Positions 52,641 through 64,000 of a DNA stretch of 64,000 nt are shown here, one piece after another. The position numbers and the translations under genes are program-made. The notes beneath the pieces are model-generated. The model ran no database searches. It had not been told where the DNA came from and saw nothing but the letters and a program-made list of their open reading frames with translations. The DNA is from Lithobates sylvaticus (Eukaryota; Chordata; Amphibia; Anura; Ranidae). Position 1 is the stretch's first letter. Each line of letters starts with the position of its first letter. The stretch spans positions 164,568,226-164,632,225 of the forward strand of contig CM053031.1 of the NCBI GenBank assembly GCA_028564925.1, written 5' to 3'.

Positions 52641-54030
52641 GAGGTTGCCCATACGCCTCAAATTTGCCGGGGTCACACAGGATGAGTGCATATGGAACTT
52701 TCTCCTTCCCACCACGTCCTACTCCCAAGGGTCCTAGGGTCGGAAAGCCATCGCTTATAGATTGACGTATGTCTTCCTCTTCTTCAAAGCCTATGAAAGT
52801 GCCAGAATCCTCCTCCTCATCCTCCTCCCCTCTCTCCTCCTGTGTGTTCTGTGACATATGAATGATGGTGTCTGGATGAAGTGGGCCTTGAGAGGCAAGG
52901 AAGTCCTCCTCTGCCTCCAGTGCCCTGTCCATAATGCTCCAGCAGGAACACAACAGGGATTGTGTCACTGATGCATGCACTTTCACTGCTCACCATCCTT
53001 GTGGCCTTTAGTACATCTGGGAACCCTGAGTACGTACTTAGGAAAGCTGCACCACCAAATTGAGGACATGTGTCAACTTTCCCTATCTAAGGGCGGTTTG
53101 AGCCATTATTGCACACCACCATTACTGACTCCAGCTGGCGTGGTGTGAACCACCTCTGGGCCTGTCCTTGCAGAGCTGCAAGAATCTCTGCTCCGGTGTG
53201 GTTCCTGTCCCCTAAACACACTCGCTGAAGCACTGCATGGCACCTTTTAGCCTGACTCTGGGAAAAGCCCTTTGAATGCTTAGGGGGTACCTGATGTTCA
53301 TAGAACAATTCTGCAGAGGAGGGCATGGAGGTGGTGGAGGAGGGGGTAGAGCTCACAGGTCTGGCATCATCACCACCAGCTGTATGGAGACGTGGGAGCA
53401 CAACAAGCTGCAGAACTGAGCCCTGTCCTGCATCCTTTCGAGTTGCAAGCAGCGTTACCCAGTGTGCTGTGAATGAAATATATCGTCCCTGCCCATGCTT
53501 GCTGGACCACGTGTCAGCAGTAAGGTGGATTTTACAGCTGATTTCCTTGCCCAACGCTGCCAGAACATTCCCTTCGTGATGGTAGAGAGATGGAATGGCC
53601 TTACGTGAAAAGTAGTAGCGACTGGGAACCTGACATTGTGGTACAGCACATTGTGCAAAATCAGGGAAGGGGGCAGAATCCACCAGGCTAAAAGGCAGAA
53701 GTTGGAGAGCCAACAGCTTTGACAAGCTTGCATTCAGACGCTGGGCATGTGGGTGGCAGGGACTGTATTTTTTTTCCCCCGCTGCAGCAGATGGGGCAGA
53801 TAGCAACAGTGTGATCTGTTGCATATGTGCTGAAAAAGGCCCAGACAGCTGAGCTTTGGGGAGTGGGCCGGGAGATAACCGCTGCAGAATGTGATGGAAT
53901 AGGGTGGCTCCTCTCTACTCTTTCTTGATGTCGGCCTCCTTGGGGTTGTGCCGCCTCACCTTCAGTTTCCTCCTCTGCTCTATCTTGCACCCAAGTCTCA
54001 TCATTCATCATTCATTATCCATCCGCTGCG
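52641..54030 (-). pseudogene. ZBED-like hAT transposase, N-terminal half
   Basis: From ATG 54011 the minus strand encodes an acidic lead, then a BED zinc-finger-like segment (SSAVWAFFSTYATDHTVAIC, PICCSGGKK). The frame changes within an A-run near 53770. The next part (53824 to 53087) has VPSRYYFSRKAIPSLYHHEG, ISCKIHLTADTWSSKHGQGR and YISFTAHWVTL, the region holding the first catalytic Asp (TADTWSS). Further left are degraded frames with an acidic tract (GEEDEEEDSGTFIGFEEEED). The rest of the gene is found at 46145-46640 and 39061-39356, in order and on the same strand, so the gene was split by the Ngaro and chromovirus insertions. Confidence 0.72.
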
Positions 54031-54949
54031 GCTCGGGGAAACACGAATGCCAATTTGTATACCAGTGTTCCTCCCTCTCTCTAGGCTCATTATCCGACTA
54101 CAAGCAGCACATCGTCCCTGCTCCCACCCACCCCTGTACCCTCCATTAATGATCCGATCCTTAACTCCAAGAAAACATGCTCTTTGTCTTATCCCATAGT
54201 TTTTGGGTCATCATACATCACCACAGCATCCACATTAGAATTAAATCCAGAACTCCATGCCAGTGCCAGCCACGACATATCCAACATAGGAGACAATATC
54301 ACCACTCAGCATTTTTCAAGCGCTGAACATGCTGTGGAATTCCATCTATCCCAGAGTTCTTTTTTGTCCATCAATACACTACTACTCATCAAACTAAAAA
54401 GAAAATAAATCGCAGAGGAGGACGAAATAGAACAAAATCCACTAAAACTCAAAACCCAAAAACTGTAAAAATATTAAATTTATCTCACCACAATTTAACC
54501 CCTGCTGAAACACCGCTAAGCCATTGTTTACATTTTGCTCCACCCAACAAACCTCATCCTTATCTGCTGTTTAAGGATTTAAACAGATATATAAGAAGTC
54601 TTACACTTAAAAGATTTTTTCACATGCAAGCCAATAAAAATTCAGACATCTCCAATGTGATAGAGGAACCTTCGGCCAGTATGTTAGACATGTCCGAATC
54701 CAACTCTGATAATGATTTAATAGACACTTTAGAACAACTACATCACCATTCCATTTCAGATCTTGAACTCTTCACTCAACACCTTCACACCTCCCCACCC
54801 GTCATACACTCCTCTCTGAATCCCATATCGGACAAAACCAAACCTTGAGACCTTTTACAAAGTAGTTTACTCCGATTTACTCAAATTATGCCAGCATACA
54901 TCTTCCCATTCCACACAATCAATTCACCTTCCCCTCTCGAAACATAAAG

Positions 54950-55740
54950 CATTATTGTCCCTTACCAATAATGATATCATTAAAAATGCAGACAAAGGGG
55001 GCGGCATAGTCATCCAGAATTGCACTGATTACATTAATGAAACCATCAAACTACTTTCAGATTCCATTCCATACCAAAAACTCAGCAAAGATCCTTTGCC
55101 TGAGTTCAAGGTAGAAGCAAATTGTTTAATAATTGAGGACGTCCACTCTAACATCATTGACAAGGCAGAGGCATCCTTTCTTAAAAAAGATTTTTACAAC
55201 ACCCCTTACTTCTATCACATTCCCAAAATACACAAAAATCCTCTTTGTCCCCCGGGCCGTCACATTATCGCATCCATGGACAGCATCACTCCAGGTTTCG
55301 TACATTGACATACATTTACAACCCCTAGTGCAGAGTTTACAATCTTACATCAGGGACGGCACACATGTTTTAGAACAGCTACTAGTCTACAAATGGGAAC
55401 AAAATTATGTCTGGATGTCTCTGGACGTTAATTCTTTATACACATCCATTCCTCACCAGTTTTGCCTCACAGCCTTAGAACACTTCTTGTCACAGGACCC
55501 TTACATGAGCCAATGCCAAACCCAATTAATTCTGGAAGCAACTAAATTTTGTTTAACACACAACTATTTTAATTTCAACAACCAATTCTTCCTACATACA
55601 CAAGGCACTGCTATGGATACCAATTTTGCGCCATCATATGTCAACCTGGCCACGGGGCTGTGGGAGGCCCAATACATATGGCACAATAATCCTTTTCCAA
55701 AAACGTATTTTTTTCCAGTCGCTACATCAATGATATCCTA
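54950..55740 (+). pseudogene. Reverse transcriptase core of the Penelope-like element
   Basis: Motifs: IIKNADKGGGIVIQN, YFYHIPKIHKNPLCPPGRHI, WMSLDVNSLYTSIPH (catalytic Asp of motif A), and QGTAMDTNFAPSYVNLATG (motif B). The frame changes once near 55300 (both frames overlap there). The YxDD-equivalent motif C is read across the next stretch as INDILIIW, where the tandem duplication begins. Penelope RTs are related to telomerase RT and typically prime at target ends. Confidence 0.8.
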
Positions 55741-56243
55741 ATCATCTGGGATGGGCCTAATGAATCCATTTGCAACAACAATTCACAATGACTACCCTTC
55801 ACACACATCACAGACTCACACAAGCTGGCCTTCCTCAATCTAGAACTATACTACATTGGAGATACTATACACGCCAAAAATTACTGTAAGCCTACAGCAG
55901 GCAACTCTCTTTTACATTACAAGAGCTGCCACTATCACAAATGGACCGACAATATTCCCAAAGGCCAGTTTTGTCGACTCAGACGTATGATATCCTAATC
56001 ATCTGGGATGGGCCTAATGAATCCATTTGCAACAACAATTCACAATGACTACCCTTCACACACATCACAGACTCACACAAGCTGGCCTTCCTCAATCTAG
56101 AACTATACTACATTGGAGATACTATACACGCCAAAAATTACTGTAAGCCTACAGCAGGCAACTCTCTTTTACATTACAAGAGCTGCCACTATCACAAATG
56201 GACCGACAATATTCCCAAAGGCCAGTTTTGTCGACTCAGACAT
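55730..56243 (+). repeat. 257-bp tandem duplication in the Penelope-like element
   Basis: TGATATCCTAATCATCTGGG occurs at 55731 and again at 55988, and the intervening sequence is repeated with no difference I can see, up to GTTTTGTCGACTCAGAC in each copy. Near-identity means a very recent event, or an assembly artefact. Confidence 0.9.
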
Positions 56244-56589
56244 AACCGTACCAGAACAAAAGATTTTATAGAACAGAATCTACTACAAGCTACAAGAAAA
56301 AGGGTATCCAGACTCCCTGATTCAACAAGCATATTCACATTACCTAGTTGACCAACCATCTAAAAAAAAAAAAGACAAAGGGCCCTTTAATCACACAATT
56401 CGTTTCACCACCCAATTCCATGCAGAACACAAAAAATTTAACAAATTCTCAAATAACATTGAAACATATTGCTGGAAGATCCTCACCTTCAACCTCTTCC
56501 CCCAGAACAACAACAAGTCACGTACAGGCAAGCCCCCAATCTTAAAAACAAAATAGCCCCAAGCAAACTCAAACACAAATATTGCACAA

Positions 56590-57027
56590 CCTCCACTCAA
56601 CTCTGCCTCATTCCCATTGTTGGCATGTATAGGTGCAACAAACCCCTGTGCAAAACTTGTGCGTTCATCAAACATGGGGAAAAAAGAGTTTGTTGCAAAA
56701 GGGAAAACTTACAAGTTTGGTGAGTTTTACAACTGCTCTTCTGACCATGTAGTATATTGTTTAAGTTGCCCCTGCAATTTATTATACATAGGACGTGCAC
56801 TCAGAGAGAGATTTGAAGAACATCATAGGTGGGTAGAGGGAGGCATTGACAAACACAACGTTTCTTGCCACTTTGCCAAATACCATCAGGAATCATCTGT
56901 TGGTCTAGAGGTGTGGATATTAGAACAGATTTCCAGAAACCTCTCTGAAGCTTTCTGGATCTATTCTCTAGATACCCTCTCACCTGACGGCTTGAATGAA
57001 GAACTAAAGGTGTCCACTATTTTGTAA
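56590..57027 (+). pseudogene. Zinc-motif linker and GIY-YIG endonuclease of the Penelope-like element
   Basis: The Cys-rich linker MYRCNKPLCKTCAFIKHG precedes, in the next frame, YCLSCPCNLLYIGRALRERF, the GIY-YIG core in its variant form (VVYCLSC...LLYIGRA), with the catalytic Arg in RERFEEHHR. The domain ends near 57027. It supplies the nick used for insertion in endonuclease-bearing Penelope elements. Confidence 0.8.
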
Positions 57028-57907
57028 CATCATAATATTAACTTCTTTCCCCCACCTCCCCCCCCCCTTTTTTCTGCAGAACATTATAGTCCGTCATGTG
57101 ATCCATGAGCATGACATATCGGGGGTAGTGGGATTCCTGATCAGTAAGTAAATTTATCTGACATTGGTACCATAATGCATATTTTTAATAGGATGATCTC
57201 TGCTCAAACACACAGTAATTCTCCTGCGGAGACCTTTAAGACCCATCTTCCCTATTTAATCACTCACAATAATATATACGTATATAATCCTAATGCTATA
57301 CACCATTCCATGTTCTGCATCTGTGAGTTGTTGTTGTGGTGTGTGTGTGTGTGTATGTATGTATTTAAATGTATATTTGTGTGTGTGTATAGATATAATC
57401 TATACATACATAAATACATACATATTTTATCTCATTGTTTTTTCCCCTTTATACTATACCATCTGCCAATTTACTCCTATTAATGAGACCCCTGCTCCCA
57501 TCCTGTGGAATACTATCGACAATTGTAATTATTTAAATTTTATATAAAATCTATATTTTTTATCAGACAATATCTGCTTATAGCCCATTTACATAATAAA
57601 GGTTACGTAAACCTAACCAGTGAGGTCATATTAATACTGTACATAATGATATTTCAGATATACCTAATTATAATCTATCACTAGTGTGATATCATTTCCA
57701 TCCATATTGCATTATATTTCTTTCCATATCATAAATACGTATTGCCATTGCCTTTTTTGAATGCACATATGGAATATGTGGAATATACATTGTGTGTGTG
57801 TGTTTTTCTATCCAAGAATGTATTTTGCCTCTATCCATTTATTGTTAAATGTCTACTAAAAATGCTGCCTGTAGCAATACAAACTTTCCACTAGATGGCA
57901 GCACTAC

Positions 57908-57946
<39 letters not shown>

Positions 57947-58300
57947 CCAGTACATCCAGCTCATCTGAACTAGCTTGAAAAAGGAGCGCGCATACCTCCC
58001 ACCACCAGGGTGCACCAACCCGGGAACATGTCTGTGAACTCCTGTGATGTCATCCCCTCCAGTGCTGCAGTCACAGGAAGTGCTCCAACTCCACCATACC
58101 ATCTTCCTGCCGGATGGGAGAGCCCACAGAGCGGCTGATACAACATACCTTCTACTGACCAGTGTGATGGATGCCCCACAGAGAGTTTACCCACAGATGT
58201 ACCCTTCCTTGTATACCTTGATGCAAGTTACTATGTTTTTATTAATACACACTTTACAGCCTAACTCAGAGGTGCCTGCATTTGTTTTCTCAAGTCAAAA
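57028..58300. other. Probable Penelope 3' region and unassigned sequence
   Basis: No credible ORF. A GT-rich stretch lies near 57340-57390, and a phrase TCCACTAGATGGCAGCAC precedes a TA array at 57908. Sequence right of the array (57945-58300) shows no recognised element. Confidence 0.4.
57908..57944. repeat. TA microsatellite
   Basis: About 17 uninterrupted TA dinucleotides. Confidence 0.9.
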
Positions 58301-59610
58301 GACCCAAGGCTCAACCGTAAACTAACGGTCACCGAGTTTGTCTGGCATTTGGAATATATAGAGATGTCATCTGCTCAGTCACCCCCAGCAGGAGGCAAGA
58401 GCTGGACCTATATCTCCACTCAGCCACGGACTAGGGATACAAGTAAGGAGGGCACGCCCTTAACCACTATCACTGGTTGTTTTCTGCCAAGGCAGCAGCC
58501 AGGCTCAGTCAGTTCCAGATCAAAACTGACTGGATTGTTTCTGACACAGAGCTGTTCTGCCGCCACTTCGAAGGCCTCCGCATCCCGCTCTGTAAGATTT
58601 TGCCAGTCTGCTACCCACACAGCGAACTGGTGCTCTGACGCAGCCACAAGGAGCCCTTTCTAACCCCTTCCACCTCCGGCAACTGGACAGATTAGAACGG
58701 CCTATCTTTTTTTTTTGTAACAACTATAATCAAGGCGAATGCTTCCATGGCCAGTGCAGCTACTCCAGGTCTGCACAGCATACCACAAAGCACACCCAAA
58801 AGCCAACTGTCAACTAGAACATGAGGGAAAGACCTCTATCTAGGCCGGATAGAGGTCAGTTGGTTGGGGTTCTACCTCTCAACACACCTCACCCCCTCAC
58901 TGCCCGTATTCCTAGTGTACGACTTCACAGCAGGGTTCCACACTGGACTCATCACCTTACCCCTTACAACCCACAAATGCAGGAACCTCCAGTCAATGGC
59001 TATTGACGAACAGGCCATAGACATGTTACTACAGACACAACTGGACAGAGGCTTCATCATCGGCCCCTTCCCTCAGTCACCTTTTCCAGTCTGGAAAGTT
59101 AGCTCTCCAATAAACTCCACTTAGTGTACGATTTGTCTGCGCCTCATTCCTCTCACATATCGAGCCTGAATTCCCTGATTCCTTTTGAGGAATTTTCCCT
59201 CAAATACGCCTCAGTCGACATGGCCATTCAGGCCATCATTAGGATAGGTCCCGGCACCTGGCTGTCCAAAGCAGACATCTCAGACGCTTTCAAACTGCTC
59301 CCTATTGAGCCATCTCTCTGGCGGTGGCACAGTATCAAGTGGATGAAGTCCTATTATTTCGTGACCAAGTTGACCTTCAGGTCCAAGAGCAGCCTGTGGC
59401 TGTTCAACGTCTTTGCTCAGGCCCTTACATGTATTCTGTCACACCAGGCTCACTGTCAGATGGTCATCCACTACCTCAATGACTTCCTGCTCACCTAACA
59501 GCCACGCACACCCCCAGCAGATCTAGACAGGTTGAGAGTAGTGTTCAACAACCTCAACGTACCCATAGCTGAGCACAAAGTGGAAGGTCCGACACAAATT
59601 GTTAATACTC
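58300..59610 (+). mobile_element. DIRS-type retroelement fossil (gag and RT remnants)
   Basis: Three frames carry pieces of a DIRS element: a Gag-like stretch around 58316-58700 (LTVTEFVWH, LSQFQIKTDWIVSDTELFCR) and an RT from about 58880 (GFHTGLITLPLTTHKCRNL, LSKADISDAFKLLPIEPSLW, IHYLNDFLLT). The order Gag then RT is normal. The recombinase and termini are not present. It is much decayed, with many breaks, and truncated; old. It lies on the opposite strand to the Ngaro element and is a different lineage. Confidence 0.72.
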
Positions 59611-60061
59611 TAGTTTTACCTTGATTTTTTATTTTATGTAATTTACCTATTGACTCTTAGTATCATTATTGTTTAATCATGATTTGCTTGTGTTTATTTA
59701 TGTCTCTAGATTTGATTTATCGTCTCTCACTAAAGGACAGCATCTATCCCTTTAACTACCAAGCCCTTTTTGTGTAGCCATTTTCTTGTAGTCCCTACTA
59801 TAAGACTACTGTTTTTTTTAGAAATCCTGCATGCGCTAACTCAGGAGTGCATTGCGCGAGCACGGACACTTGTACGCTATTGTTGTTGTAGTCCATTATT
59901 TTACAGACTGCCCTTTTCCTTTATTGCGCATGCATGAATTTGTGCACGCATTGCACAATCTCAAATTTTTGAGCGCAGTGCGCATGCGCAGCTCTCCGGC
60001 AGCATTACGAATGCGCGCACCGGAAGTGGATACACGGCCATTATCATTGTCTTTTCATATA
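59611..60061. other. No gene seen
   Basis: Contains several GCGCATGCGC-type phrases near 59930-60020, as found in promoter-like parts of frog repeats; nothing assignable. Confidence 0.35.
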
Positions 60062-60980
60062 AATATACCTTCAGTATGTCACAGTACATGTTGGCATTCA
60101 TGGTTCCCTCAATGAACTATAGCTCCCCAGTGCTGGCAGCACTCATGCAGCCCCAGACCATGACACTCCCACCACCATGCTTGACTGTAGGCAAGACAGA
60201 CTTGTCTTTGTACTCCTCACCTGGTTACCGCCACACACGCTTGACACCATCTGAACCAAATACGTTTATCTTGGTCTCATCAGACCACAGGACATGGTTC
60301 CAGTAATCCATGTCCTTAGTCTGCTTGTCTTCAGCAAACTGTTTGCAGGCTGTCTTGTGCATCATCTTTAGAACAGGCTTCCTTCTGGGACGACAGCCAT
60401 GCAGACCAATTTGATGCAGTGTGTGGCATATGGTCTGAGCTCTGACAGGCTGACCCCCCCACCCCTTCAACCTTCTTTGGTCGACCATGGCGAGGCCTGT
60501 TCTGAGTGAAACCTGTCCTGCTAAACCACTGTATGGTCTTGGCCACCGTGCTGCAGCTCAATTTCAGGGTCCTGGCAATCGTCTTATAGCCTAGGCAATC
60601 TTTATGTAGAGCAACAATTCTTTTTTCAGATCCTCTTGCATTGAGTCCTTTGTCATGAGGTGCCATGTGGAACTCCCAGTGACCAGTATGAGTGAGTGAG
60701 AGTGATAGCACCAAATTTAACACACCTGCTCCTCATTCACACCTGAGACCTTGTAACACTAACGAGTCACATGACACCGGGGAGGAAAAATGGCTAATTG
60801 GACCCAATTTGGACATTTTCACTTAGGGGTGTACTCACTTTTTTTACACTGTCATACAAGCTGTACACTCATTACTTTACATTGTAGCAAAGTGTAATTT
60901 CTTCAGTGTTGTCACATGAAAAGATATAATAAAATATTTGATTTTATAAAATGTGAGTGAGTACTTTTGTGAGATAATAT
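60062..60980 (-). pseudogene. Tc1/mariner transposon fragment
   Basis: The minus strand encodes a Tc1 N-terminal paired-type DNA-binding region (ARGSEKRIVALHKDCLGYKT, IARTLKLSCSTVAKTIQWFS, GRPKKVEG) and part of the DDE domain (YWNHVLWSDETKINVFGSDG, RVWR). A frame change lies near 60470, in a C-run. The right end carries the Tc1-type terminus TGAGTGAGTACTTTTGTGAG near 60950-60975. The left end stops near 60062, inside the catalytic domain, so the last catalytic residue and left terminus are missing. Inactive. Confidence 0.85.
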
Positions 60981-62280
60981 ATTTAGTAATTTATTGTCAC
61001 TTTCTAGTTATCATTTTACCTTGATTTATAGGCAGCGTGATCACACATTTAAGTATTGACTTACACTAGTAGTACGTTCTCATGGTATAGTATTAGTATA
61101 TTATATACCTTTATTGTGTGCAACATTTGAATTTTAAAGGGACAGCGCGCGCACTCTTGTTGAAATAAAATTGTTTATCTACTGTATATAGCCAACAGTG
61201 AAAATGTATAGGTATCAAAGTAAAATATGATTTTGACTCTCAGAAAATGTTTGTAAACTATGATCTGATGCTAGTTAGCACCCTAACATCACCCATAATT
61301 AGTTTTCGGTATTGAATGATTTTTTTTTTTTCATTTTGTGCTGTAAAAAGGTAAAATATGTGATTTTTTAAAATCTATCTCTGAATTATTTTAAAATGGA
61401 TGATTAGTTATGGTTTTAAGCAATATATTTTCCAGACACTGGGTGGCACTGTTAATTTATTCTTGTCTGCAAACAAGGCAATTTTGTTACCTATTGAAAG
61501 GAAAATGTAGACTTTAGAAACTTGGAAAGGATGGAAAAAAAACTTAAGATAAGAGAAAATTCAAACAGCATGCATATAAATTGAGTTAAATGAATGTACT
61601 TGTTTGATGAGTTAACTGTATGAGTTTGACTTCAGTCCTATTTTTAGGAAGCCGTTCTATTGCTTCAAATATTTCATTTAGAATTTAGAGCCTGTTTTGC
61701 ATTTCTTTATGTGTTAAAAGAGGTATGATTTGTCCAGGTTGTCAAATCAGTGTTAGATAAGAGCAAATTACCATCACATTGCATGAATAGAATAAGGTCT
61801 GTGAGCTATTTTTGCTTTCAGGAGGGATTTTCTACATGACTTATACAATAGTTTCCGACAAATTACAATAGAACAATCAATGGCATACTTAAGCTTTTAT
61901 TTTATCACTTAAATACAGTTATCAACCACCATTTGTGCTCAGCCTGTTATGGGTATTTTTGGCTAAGTCATCGGTATGGAGACAATGAATTGCATATTAC
62001 AATTGGAGAAAGCATTGGATGGCTAAACAGTTTGTAAATGTGGCCATATGTAGGCAGGTTGAAAATGTATGTGCAGTTAGTTGTCCAGCAGCTGGCTGGG
62101 GAAAGGGTTAAACATTTTACGCTCAGTTCTTGGGCTTTTCTGATTGGGCCACCTGTGAGGGGGACAGCTGAGGGACTTTGACCTCACGGAGGTATGCCTA
62201 GGCTACTATGCTATCTTATTTAGGATCAGGGAAAGGACATTGTTCATTTTGTACTGTCATGCTGCATTTTTACAGTCATG
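60981..62280. other. Apparently unique A/T-rich sequence, no gene seen
   Basis: No ORF above about 60 aa, no inverted repeats or element ends noticed. This is the longest stretch in the window that is not visibly repetitive. Confidence 0.4.
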
Positions 62281-63115
62281 TTAAAGTGGATGTAAACCCT
62301 TCCAAATGACTTTGGCCTACAGGTAAGCCTAGATTAAGGCCCAAACCTACATGGTTTAGGAGATATTTAGAAAGGAAAAGGCATCGCTGTCTACGGCGCA
62401 TGCGCTGCAGACAGCGGCGCGCAGGCGCACTGAGGGCCCACTGAGGATACCGAGATCACGGCGATATGCCGATCTCGTGCGCATGCGTGGGAGTGACGTC
62501 ATCGCCGCTCCAGCGAATGATATCGCTGGAGCGGCGAGACCCGGAAGTCACTCCGGCCCTGGATGGCGGCGCAGAAGATCGTGGATAAGGACCGCTTCGG
62601 GGGCTTCGTTTTCAGGTAAGTCTTTCATAATGAGCTAGTATGCTATGCATACTAGCTCATTATGCCTTTGCCTTGCAGGGTGTCTTTTTTTTTTTTTTTT
62701 AAGAGGCTTTACTTCCTCTTTGTTTCCCTGCAAAGGTAAAGCATAATTGGCTACTATACATCGCATAGTAGCCCATTATGTGTCACTTACCTTACATAGG
62801 TGCCTGCGATGTCACCGCTGTCCCCTCTTCCACAAGGCATCCGTCTTCCTTCTGGCTATCGCGGCTCCTGCGCTGTAATTGGCCGGAGCCGCAATGACGT
62901 CAATGCGTGTGGGAGCCGCCACTAACGGCATGATCGCTGTTAGCAACGGTACGCTCAGTGCGCCTACGTATGCCCCGTAGACATCGGTGCCTGTCTTTTG
63001 CAAATATCTCCTAAACCGTGTAGGTTTATGAGATATTTCTTGCACCTACAGGTAAGCCTTAATCTAGGCTTACCTGTAGGTAAAAGTGGTCTGTAAGGGT
63101 TTACAACCACTTTAA
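62281..63115. mobile_element. TTAA-flanked MITE, 835 bp, palindromic
   Basis: It runs TTAAAGTGGATGTAAACCC...GGGTTTACAACCACTTTAA with TTAA at 62281-62284 and 63112-63115. The halves are diverged inverted copies: AAGCCTAGATTAAGGC on the left against GCCTTAATCTAGGCTT on the right, and CTACATGGTTTAGGAGATAT against ATATCTCCTAAACCGTGTAG. The centre carries a 39-bp palindrome. No coding capacity. TTAA targeting and the TTAAAG start recall piggyBac-type MITEs. Confidence 0.88.
62626..62664. repeat. 39-bp palindrome in the MITE
   Basis: CATAATGAGCTAGTATGC and GCATACTAGCTCATTATG are perfect inverted copies around a 3-base centre. A related weaker phrase, CTACTATACATCGCATAGTAG, lies near 62751-62771. 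Confidence 0.9.
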
Positions 63116-63839
63116 CCATTATGAGCCTAGTCAAAAGTTATACATAGGGGTGCATGTTGGTTTCATTGCATTTCAAAATAAGCTGGGTCTGTAAAGCACA
63201 TATGGGGTATGAAGCAACACTACTACACAAGGGGTTAACTTGGCAAAGACAAGTTGGGATGTAGTTTAAAGGAATGTTGTTCTAGGTAACCAAATTAAAG
63301 AACAAGCTACAAGCAACCAGTTGTTAAGCGTGGTACCTGTAAAGGTGACAAGTCCTCCGTTAGCAAGGAGGTTGATGTTCTGGCTCCTTCCCTAGGGGTG
63401 AGTTTCCAGTATTATCTGGATCTGAACCTGTGTTATGGAGAGCTATGGCTCGGTTATGAGGTACGGGAAGGGAAGAATTAAGCGAGAACACGCATGAGGG
63501 CTGCACTAGGTGCTTGGCAGGACCTCATTCTACTACTGTAAGTTAGTTAACAGAGGTACGCTGGGCTGGTGGAGTGGGCATAGGCTTAACATGTTCCTCC
63601 TAATGCAAACATACAAGTTACAGTGTGTAGTGACATGGGACAAGTCGTTTGTCAGAGGAACTCTGCACTTTATTACTGCACACAGTGAAGGCTCATCTCT
63701 AAGTTAGGGAATTGCCTTAATGTTTGACTTTTCATATGACTGCAGGCATTAATAAGGGCAATCCTCATGAGGGGTACCCCACATGCACGGTGCAGTAGGC
63801 CCCACCCAAAACTTGGTGTGGTCGGAAAGACCTGCTTAT
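63116..63839. other. No gene seen
   Basis: No credible ORF or repeat recognised; short ORFs here lack domain features. Confidence 0.4.
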
Positions 63840-64000
63840 CAGTGGCGGTGCGTGCATAGAGGGCGCAGGAGCACCGCCCCCCCTCTCCGCCCCCCCTCTC
63901 CTGCACCACTCTATCACCAATAGATAGATTCATGCATTGTCACCGCTGCCGCCCCCTATTCAGGTGTCCGGCCCCTTGTCGGGCGCCGGGCATCTGAATT
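63840..64000 (+). mobile_element. hAT-type terminus, element continues past the window
   Basis: CAGTGGCGGTGCGTGCATAG starts at 63840 and matches the CAGTGGCG-type terminus common in hAT MITEs. The following GC-rich sequence runs to the end of the window, so the far terminus and target duplication cannot be seen. Confidence 0.55.

Larger units (their letters stand above)
54150..57027 (+). mobile_element. Penelope-like element (Neptune-type) with GIY-YIG endonuclease
   Basis: Conserved Penelope blocks occur in order: an N-terminal NLSHHNLTPAETPLSHCLHF / LLFKDLNRYIRSLTLKRFF block, RT motifs, and a GIY-YIG domain at the C-terminus. The ORF is interrupted by several stops and frame changes. A 257-bp stretch is tandemly duplicated after the RT core. 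The 5' end near 54150 is approximate, abutting the hAT; the 3' end is taken as the stop at 57027, with the UTR probably extending further. Confidence 0.82.

Noticed and set aside
52537-52986. Acidic minus-strand ORF as a separate gene
   Set aside because: It follows the hAT N-terminal half on the same strand and looks like degraded hAT sequence in another frame.
63673-63933. 86-aa minus-strand ORF at the window end
   Set aside because: It starts inside a hAT-type terminus and has no domain or context.

Overview
The window looks like a stretch of anuran (frog, probably ranoid) genome built almost wholly of transposable elements. I recognise no conserved host gene, no tRNA or rRNA gene, and nothing prokaryotic. 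The case for a frog is the element mix: a two-gene Harbinger, ZBED-like hATs, many TTAA-flanked elements, a GIY-YIG Penelope element, DIRS and Ngaro retroelements, sushi-type chromoviruses, and the LINE repeat with a CTATGTAA-type tail. This is an inference from element families, not from a marker gene.

Layout, left half. 1-4631 is a 24-bp minisatellite in a minus-strand open frame, split by a young non-autonomous LTR element (827-3866) with one long ORF of unknown family. 4632-7177 holds small inverted-repeat elements, an RG-rich minus-strand coding fragment and a 106-bp tandem array. 7178-18645 is a palindromic foldback repeat. One arm was tandemly duplicated, and one duplicate was then hit by a sushi/chromovirus LTR element (8524-15351) and by a 1.15-kb sequence flanked by a 14-bp duplication. 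18814-28157 is a Harbinger transposon whose transposase and MADF genes interlock on opposite strands; a 5-kb TTAA element sits in transposase intron 1.

Right half. 30215-39060 is a LINE-type repeat split by a whole-looking Ty3/gypsy element (30506-38782, minus strand) whose Gag resembles the mammalian PNMA family. 39061-54030 reads as one minus-strand ZBED-like hAT gene split twice: by a second chromovirus (39357-46144) and by a Ngaro tyrosine-recombinase retroelement (about 46640-52640) that carries an SGNH-hydrolase ORF. 54150-57027 is a Penelope-like element with a 257-bp tandem duplication. A DIRS fossil (about 58300-59610), a Tc1 fragment (60062-60980), a TTAA MITE (62281-63115) and a hAT-type terminus cut by the window end (63840) follow.

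The elements do not form a cooperating pathway. What links them is nesting, and the target-site duplications let much of the insertion order be read. The two Gag lineages present (sushi/RTL-PEG10-like and PNMA-like) are the two whose relatives were independently domesticated in mammals.
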